A stretch of 10,685 bases of DNA from a bacterium. Lineage in GTDB: Bacteria > Actinomycetota > Acidimicrobiia > Spongiisociales > UBA11373. The position numbers and the translations under genes are program-made. The stretch lies in contig JABMPV010000272.1 in assembly GCA_013202595.1 (NCBI GenBank), positions 1-10,685 on the forward strand. The letters run 5' to 3'. The notes under the pieces were generated by a model that saw only the letters and a program-made list of their open reading frames with translations, was not told the DNA's origin and did no database searches. Position 1 is the first letter of the stretch. Each line of letters opens with the position of its first letter. Below, piece after piece: positions 6,051 to 10,685 of the stretch.

Positions 6051-8174
6051 GTGGCGACCTCGAATCCAGGTCGCATGGGGGCCAACACGGCCATCAACTA
6101 TGCGCTGATGGGGCCTGCGCTTTACTTGCTGGCGACCCGGCGCGGCATACGGATCCGTCAGGTTTTCGCCGCGATTACCGCGGCGATCGCATCCTTGGCT
6201 GTAATGGGATACGCGCTGGGCGTTACCGAGCTTGCCGGCCTGATCGGGAATGCCACCCAGATGGCCATCAATACTTCAGTGCTTCACGTGGCGCTCGGCC
6301 TGTCCCTGCTGTGTTGCGATCCGGACCTGGGGTTCATGCGGCACGTCGTGTCGAATCGTGCCGGCGGACAGATCATCCGCCTCTACGTTCCAATATCTTG
6401 CGGGGCCGCCTTGGGGATTGCTCTCCTGGCCCAATATGTTGTGGCCCCTCTGGCCTCGGATCCCACATTCGCCCTGCAACTCGCCATCGCCGCTGCGGTC
6501 GGCGGCGCCTGCTTCACAGTGATCACGATCGGCCGCCATGTCGACCACATCGACGACCAACGTCACGTTCTCGCCCGAACCGAGGAGAAGCTGAGGGAAT
6601 CGATCAGCTCCAAGGATGAGTTGATCGAGCAGCGTACGCTCCTGCAGCAGTGCGTGGACGGCATCACTTCCAGCCCAGACATCGACGGCGCCTTCACGGT
6701 GATCTTCCGCAAAGTCTGCGAGTACGCGGGGTGGGTAGCGGCGGAGGCCTGGATGCCGAGCACGAACGGTGAGCGAATCGAGGCCGTTCATTCTTACCAC
6801 GCCCTATCGGCACACCAACAGGCGTTTCGAGCGGGTAGCGAGTCGATATCTTTTGCGCCGGGGAGCGGCCTACCCGGACGGGTATGGAACTCCAAGCAAC
6901 CCGTGGTGATCCCAAGCATCGGCGACGACCCTCAGTGGAAGCGCCCCGAACTCTCCGCCCAATTCGGAATCCGAGCGGCAGTGGCGGTGCCCGCCCTGAG
7001 CGACAAAGAGATAGTGGCGGTGCTGGTGTTCCACCTCGAGTCGCCTCCAGATGACTCTCGGAGTCTGGTCGACACCATCTCGACGTTGGCGGCGCAACTC
7101 GGCTCCACAATCAAGCGCAAGCTGGCCGAGGACGCCTTGCGAATCAGCGAGGCCCAGAATCGGGCCATGCTCGAAGCCATCCCGGATTCGATCTTCCGTC
7201 TCGACCCGGACGGCACCTACCTCTCTTATCAGGTTCCGGATGTGCCCGGGTTCTTCTCCCCTCCGGAACGGTTCATCGGCAGACACATCGATGAGGCATT
7301 GCCGTCGGAACTCGCCGATGAGTTGGCATCTGCGTATCACCGGGCGCAGGAGTCCGGCGAAGTCCAGATATGGGAGTACCAGTACGAGATAGACGGCCAA
7401 CTCCGCGACCGCGAAGCCCGCATCGTCCCGGACCGCGGATCAGGCGGAACGATGGCTGTCGTGCGCGATGTCACCGAACGGAAACAGACCAGACAGGCGC
7501 TAGAAGCCTTGGTGCGTTCCAAGGACGAGCTGATCGCTTCGATCTCCCATGAACTGCGGACGCCCCTGGCTGCGGTGGTGGGCTTCGCCCAGATCCTCAA
7601 AGACGAAGCTTCCGGGCTGTCAGCCGAGGAACGGGCCGAGATGATCGGGTTGATCGCCGAAGAAGGCTTCGATCTCGCCAACATCGTCGACGACCTGCTG
7701 GCGGCCGCCAAGACCGAATCCGGGACCCTCACCGCTGTCCAGGTTCCCGTTGACCTGCGAGCCCAAGCAGCACAAGTGCTGGAGGTCTGGAGCCAACAAG
7801 AAGCAGACCACATCGAACTCGTCGGGTCTTCGATCCGGGCAGTAGCCGACCCGGCCCGGGTCCGTCAGATACTCCGCAACCTGATCTCCAACGCCCTCAA
7901 ATACGGTGGAGACAGAATCCGAATCAACGTGAGCAGTGACGATACGACCGCCCGAGTTCAGGTCTGCGACAACGGGCCCGGCATCCCTGAAAATGACCGA
8001 CAACACATCTTCGAGGCCTTCCAGGGCGCCAACCGGGATCCCGGACTGACCTCGTCATTGGGCCTGGGTCTCACCATCTCCCTCCAACTCGCCCGGCTCA
8101 TGGACGGAGACCTCACCTACCGGTACCAAGTAGAAGAGAGCATCTTCGAACTCACCCTCCCCGTGGCCGCCTGA
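6051..8174 (+). CDS. Membrane GAF-PAS sensor histidine kinase (C-terminal part of interrupted gene)
   Basis: 707 residues from GTG 6051, though the native start is probably ATG 5625 (about 849 residues if the TAA at 5988 is read as sense). Order: hydrophobic sensor segments (about 11-29, 36-58, 72-89, 110-132, 140-163), a coiled linker (174-200), GAF (about 200-355, with FGIRAAVAVPALSDKEIVAV), PAS (about 365-475), HisKA with ISHELRTPL (His500), and HATPase_c with NLISNA (610-615), DNGPGI (640-645), IFEAF and GLGL (671-674). Every catalytic motif is intact, so drift has not reached the kinase core and the lesion may be recent. No good ribosome binding site precedes 6051; restart there, or at ATG 6075, would give a kinase lacking three helices. 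The PAS-to-end half is closely similar to the minus-strand kinase. It has no adjacent response regulator, so its partner is elsewhere. Confidence 0.85.
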   Translation: MATSNPGRMGANTAINYALMGPALYLLATRRGIRIRQVFAAITAAIASLAVMGYALGVTELAGLIGNATQMAINTSVLHVALGLSLLCCDPDLGFMRHVVSNRAGGQIIRLYVPISCGAALGIALLAQYVVAPLASDPTFALQLAIAAAVGGACFTVITIGRHVDHIDDQRHVLARTEEKLRESISSKDELIEQRTLLQQCVDGITSSPDIDGAFTVIFRKVCEYAGWVAAEAWMPSTNGERIEAVHSYHALSAHQQAFRAGSESISFAPGSGLPGRVWNSKQPVVIPSIGDDPQWKRPELSAQFGIRAAVAVPALSDKEIVAVLVFHLESPPDDSRSLVDTISTLAAQLGSTIKRKLAEDALRISEAQNRAMLEAIPDSIFRLDPDGTYLSYQVPDVPGFFSPPERFIGRHIDEALPSELADELASAYHRAQESGEVQIWEYQYEIDGQLRDREARIVPDRGSGGTMAVVRDVTERKQTRQALEALVRSKDELIASISHELRTPLAAVVGFAQILKDEASGLSAEERAEMIGLIAEEGFDLANIVDDLLAAAKTESGTLTAVQVPVDLRAQAAQVLEVWSQQEADHIELVGSSIRAVADPARVRQILRNLISNALKYGGDRIRINVSSDDTTARVQVCDNGPGIPENDRQHIFEAFQGANRDPGLTSSLGLGLTISLQLARLMDGDLTYRYQVEESIFELTLPVAA

Positions 8175-8240
8175 AGGTACCGATAAGAGACCTTCGGGAC
8201 CCCTGACCTACCCCATCAGGTTCCACCACGGTTGAGGTCT

Positions 8241-8269
8241 CATATATCATCTTGCGACATTGGCCCAGG
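8241..8269 (+). repeat. 29-bp dispersed repeat, copy B
   Basis: Matches copy A at 1810-1838 at 27 of 29 bases in the same orientation. It starts 67 bp after the stop of the plus-strand kinase. Copy A lies 117 bp after the stop of the oppositely oriented kinase. The two copies therefore have opposite orientation relative to their neighbouring genes and are not a shared 3' untranslated element. Confidence 0.75.
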
Positions 8270-8349
8270 GGCGCTCAGTGTCACTCGATTCCTTGGGGCA
8301 TGGCCCGGGCTGGCCCCCTTTGTGGCCCGGCTGACGCCGGTCCGCGTTC

Positions 8350-8366
8350 CCCCCGCTTCGCGGGGG
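8350..8366. terminator. GC-rich hairpin between convergent genes
   Basis: CCCCCGC (8350-8356) pairs with GCGGGGG (8360-8366) around loop TTC. A 7-bp all-GC stem between two gene ends suits a bidirectional terminator. There is no T-tract, so it may instead be a repeated palindromic element. Confidence 0.4.
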
Positions 8367-8384
8367 CAACCAAGAAGGATGCAG

Positions 8385-8412
8385 TGCTCCTCGCGACTTG
8401 TCGGGAGGAGCA
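8385..8412. terminator. Long hairpin downstream of purL
   Basis: TGCTCCTC (8385-8392) pairs perfectly with GAGGAGCA (8405-8412). The interior also pairs, CGAC (8394-8397) with GTCG (8400-8403), across a G-G mismatch. It starts about 90 bp past the purL stop and is the best terminator candidate for purL, although no T-tract follows. Confidence 0.4.
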
Positions 8413-8503
8413 GGGTCGCCGAAGGTGAGCCGGGGAGGCCAGTTGGAATCGCTCTGGCTGTTGGGTCAGTGAGACTGCGCGGCGTCCACCCCGCTGCCCG
8501 CGC

Positions 8504-10669
8504 TCAGGTCATCACTGAGGGGATGGCGTTACGCCAGGCTGTCGTGGCTTCTGTGAGGGAGACAGTGGAGACGCCGAGGACGATCTCGTCGCCGGTGAAG
8601 CGGCCGATGGGGTGGTGGTGGGCGCCGATGGCGGCGAGGGCCGTCGTTGCCTCACGGCGGGCCGACCTGGGGACGGCCACCACAATGCGATGAGGGCCTT
8701 CACCGAACCAGTCAAGGCCGGGATCGAGCATTGCTCCGACTCCACTGGCGATGGAGATCTCGGTAACTGCGACGGCCAAGCCGCCCTTGGAGAGGTCGTG
8801 CACGACGGGGCAGATGGAGGCGAGCAGCACGGCCGCCTCGACGGTGAGCAGTCCCGATGCCGCATTCGCTGCCTGCGGGCGGCCGTCGTGGCGCTGATGG
8901 ATGATCCGCTGGTAGGCCGAGGCGGCGAAGTCGGGTTCGCCGGACGGGCCGACGAGCCAGATGTCCATGCCGTCTTCCGCCCGGTCGAGGCGCGGGGGCG
9001 GATCCGGATAGGGCTCGGCCAATCCGAGGACCCCGGCGATGGGTGTCGGGTGGATGTCGGTCCCGTCGGTCTCGTTGTAGAAGGAGACGTTGCCGCCGAT
9101 CACCGGAAGGCCCAGGTCGTGGCAGGCGCTCGTCATGCCGTCGATGGTCTCGGAGAACTGCCACATGACGGCGGGCTTCTCCGGGTTGCCGAAATTGAGG
9201 TTGTCGACCACTGCAATGGGTCGGGCGCCGGTGACGGCCACGTTGAGCGCCGACTCCCAGATGAGTCGGGCCGCGCCGCGCCTGGGGTCGAGGGCGCACA
9301 GACGGCCGTCGCCATCGACCGACAGGCCGAGCGCCTTCTGGGTGCCTGCGATCCGCAGGAGCGACCCATCGTGCCCCGGCCGCACCGCGCTACGGAGAAA
9401 CAGCATGTGGTCGTATTGGCCGTACACCCATGAGGGGTCGCCGATGGCCGGATCGGCCAGCAGGTGGAGGAGGTCGCCTGCCGGGTCTCCGGATGGGGGT
9501 GTCGGATCGACGGCCCAGATGTCGTCCAGGGATTCGGGGCGTTCCTGCGGCCGCCAGTAGATCGGAGCGTCTTCCGAGAGCGATGCGGCCGGGATCTCGG
9601 CAACCAGTTCACCGTCCTCGCGAACGCACAGTGCCCCGCCCGGCCTGACCGTGCCGATCACAGAGGCCACGACATCCCAGCGATTTGTGACATCTCTCAC
9701 CGCCTGAAGCCGCTCCGGCGTCACAATCGCCAGCATCCGCTCCTGGGATTCCGACATCAGGACTTCGCCGGGCGTCATGCCCGGCTCACGGCGGGGCACC
9801 GAGTTCAGGTCGACATCCATGCCCATGCCTCCGGCGGCTGCGGTTTCGCTCGTCGCACAGGCGATCCCGGCGGCGCCGAGGTCCTGGATGCCCACGACGA
9901 GGTCCTTCTCGAACAACTCCAGGCATGCCTCGATGAGTTTCTTCTCCTCGAAGGGATCACCGACCTGCACCGATGGGCGCTTGCCCTCGTCACCTTCCTC
10001 GAAGGATGCCGAAGCGAGGATGGAGGCACCGCCGATGCCGTCGCGCCCTGTCGAGTTGCCCAGGAGGACGGCGAGGTTCCCGGCGCCGGTCGCTGCACTC
10101 AGGACCAGTTGCTCCTTCTTGAGCAGTCCCAGGCAGAGCACGTTGACCAGCGGATTCCCCGAGTAGCAGTCGTCGAACTCCAATTCGCCGCCGACCGTCG
10201 GCACGCCGACCGCGTTGCCGTACCCGGCCACGCCTTTGACGACCCCATCGAACAGGTACCGGTTGCGAGGATCGTCGAGCGGTCCGAACCGAAGGGCGTC
10301 CATGACGGCGATCGGCCGGGCACCCATGGTGAGGATGTCCCTGAGGATGCCGCCGACACCGGTGGCCGCCCCCTGATACGGCTCGACGAAAGACGGATGG
10401 TTGTGACTCTCGATTCGGATGGCGGCGAGCCACCCGTCGCCGAGATCGACCACTCCTGCGTTCTCTCCCGGCCCGACGACCACCCACGGGGCATCACTGG
10501 GGAAGCGTTTCAGGTGAGTCCGCGATGACTTGTACGAGCAGTGCTCCGACCACATCACCGAGTACATGGCGAGTTCTGCGTCGGTCGGTTCCCGCTCGAG
10601 GATCTCGATGACGGCTTCGTACTCCTCGTCGGTCATCCCAAGTGCGCGGTGCTTGGAGATTTCAGACAT
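8504..10669 (-). CDS. purL: Phosphoribosylformylglycinamidine synthase subunit PurL
   Basis: 721 residues, the small-type PurL that works with separate PurQ (glutaminase) and PurS. It converts FGAR to FGAM with ATP and glutamine-derived ammonia (EC 6.3.5.3), the fourth step of de novo purine synthesis in the cytosol. Visible: WSEHCSYKSS (40-49) with the conserved active-site His, ESHNHPS (87-93), GAATGVGGILRD (100-111), FDGVVKGVAGYGN (140-152), IQDLGAAGI (261-269), SESQERML (307-313), LNFGNPEKP (491-499), GGNVSFYNET (525-534) and HDLSKGGLAVA (624-634). The last usually reads HDxSDGGL or HDxSEGGL, so Lys628 replaces the usual acidic residue, a mild oddity. Start ATG 10667-10669 has GGAG 7 nt upstream. 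Both AIRS-type halves are complete. No purQ, purS or purF lies within the window; purL is the last gene of any operon that comes in from the right edge, because the gene to its left is convergent. Confidence 0.97.
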   Translation of the reverse strand: MSEISKHRALGMTDEEYEAVIEILEREPTDAELAMYSVMWSEHCSYKSSRTHLKRFPSDAPWVVVGPGENAGVVDLGDGWLAAIRIESHNHPSFVEPYQGAATGVGGILRDILTMGARPIAVMDALRFGPLDDPRNRYLFDGVVKGVAGYGNAVGVPTVGGELEFDDCYSGNPLVNVLCLGLLKKEQLVLSAATGAGNLAVLLGNSTGRDGIGGASILASASFEEGDEGKRPSVQVGDPFEEKKLIEACLELFEKDLVVGIQDLGAAGIACATSETAAAGGMGMDVDLNSVPRREPGMTPGEVLMSESQERMLAIVTPERLQAVRDVTNRWDVVASVIGTVRPGGALCVREDGELVAEIPAASLSEDAPIYWRPQERPESLDDIWAVDPTPPSGDPAGDLLHLLADPAIGDPSWVYGQYDHMLFLRSAVRPGHDGSLLRIAGTQKALGLSVDGDGRLCALDPRRGAARLIWESALNVAVTGARPIAVVDNLNFGNPEKPAVMWQFSETIDGMTSACHDLGLPVIGGNVSFYNETDGTDIHPTPIAGVLGLAEPYPDPPPRLDRAEDGMDIWLVGPSGEPDFAASAYQRIIHQRHDGRPQAANAASGLLTVEAAVLLASICPVVHDLSKGGLAVAVTEISIASGVGAMLDPGLDWFGEGPHRIVVAVPRSARREATTALAAIGAHHHPIGRFTGDEIVLGVSTVSLTEATTAWRNAIPSVMT

Positions 10670-10685
10670 GGCCGGACTCCAGAGA

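Larger units (their letters stand above)
8175..8503. other. Convergent intergenic region with repeat copy and hairpins
   Basis: Lies between the ends of the membrane kinase and purL. It holds a hairpin overlapping the kinase stop (GAAGGT 8173-8178 with ACCTTC 8190-8195), the second 29-bp repeat, two further hairpins (separate entries), and an imperfect direct duplication beginning TGGCCCGG at 8301 and 8323. No coding sequence is supported. Confidence 0.5.

Noticed and set aside
8612..9433. 273-residue plus-strand open frame
   Set aside because: Antisense to the C-terminal half of purL.
9464..10528. 354-residue plus-strand open frame
   Set aside because: Antisense to purL, which has every family motif; the frame has no recognisable domain.
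1..10685. tRNA, rRNA or CRISPR array
   Set aside because: I saw no cloverleaf with acceptor and T-arm signatures, no rRNA-like conserved stretches, and no regularly spaced repeats with unique spacers.

Overview
The window is GC-rich DNA with strong G/C bias at third codon positions. Gene content (small-type PurL, a CrtQ/CruC-like glycosyltransferase, GAF/PAS histidine kinases ending in a GDLxYR...FELTLP-type tail) suggests a high-GC actinomycete, possibly Acidimicrobiia-like. The lineage is an inference from protein style, not from a search.

Layout. The edges hold ordinary chromosomal genes: a membrane-anchored family 2 glycosyltransferase on the minus strand (53-1198) and purL on the minus strand (8504-10669). 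Between them lies a segment that looks accessory. It begins and ends with two copies of a 29-bp sequence (1810-1838 and 8241-8269, 27 of 29 positions identical, same orientation). Just inside the repeats sit two related histidine kinases: a cytosolic GAF-PAS kinase on the minus strand (1955-3784) and a membrane GAF-PAS kinase on the plus strand (5625-8174). No response regulator is present.

The centre (3785-5624) contains small or damaged genes. There is a decayed serine-recombinase zinc-ribbon fragment (about 3899-4030). There is a 70-residue Cys/His-rich protein with a perfect ribosome binding site but a TTG start (4145-4357). An unrecognised 144-residue protein lies on the minus strand (4449-4883). 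A small three-helix membrane protein is split by an apparent one-base frameshift in a run of eight C (5145-5442).

Two genes carry apparent lesions. The membrane kinase is cut by an in-frame TAA at 5988-5990, inside a repeated sensor module that runs across the stop. The small membrane protein needs one base fewer in the C8 run to be intact. The recombinase remnant and the flanking repeats fit an old mobile insertion now decaying, but this is inference. The best candidate for something undescribed is the 70-residue Cys/His-rich protein and its small neighbours.
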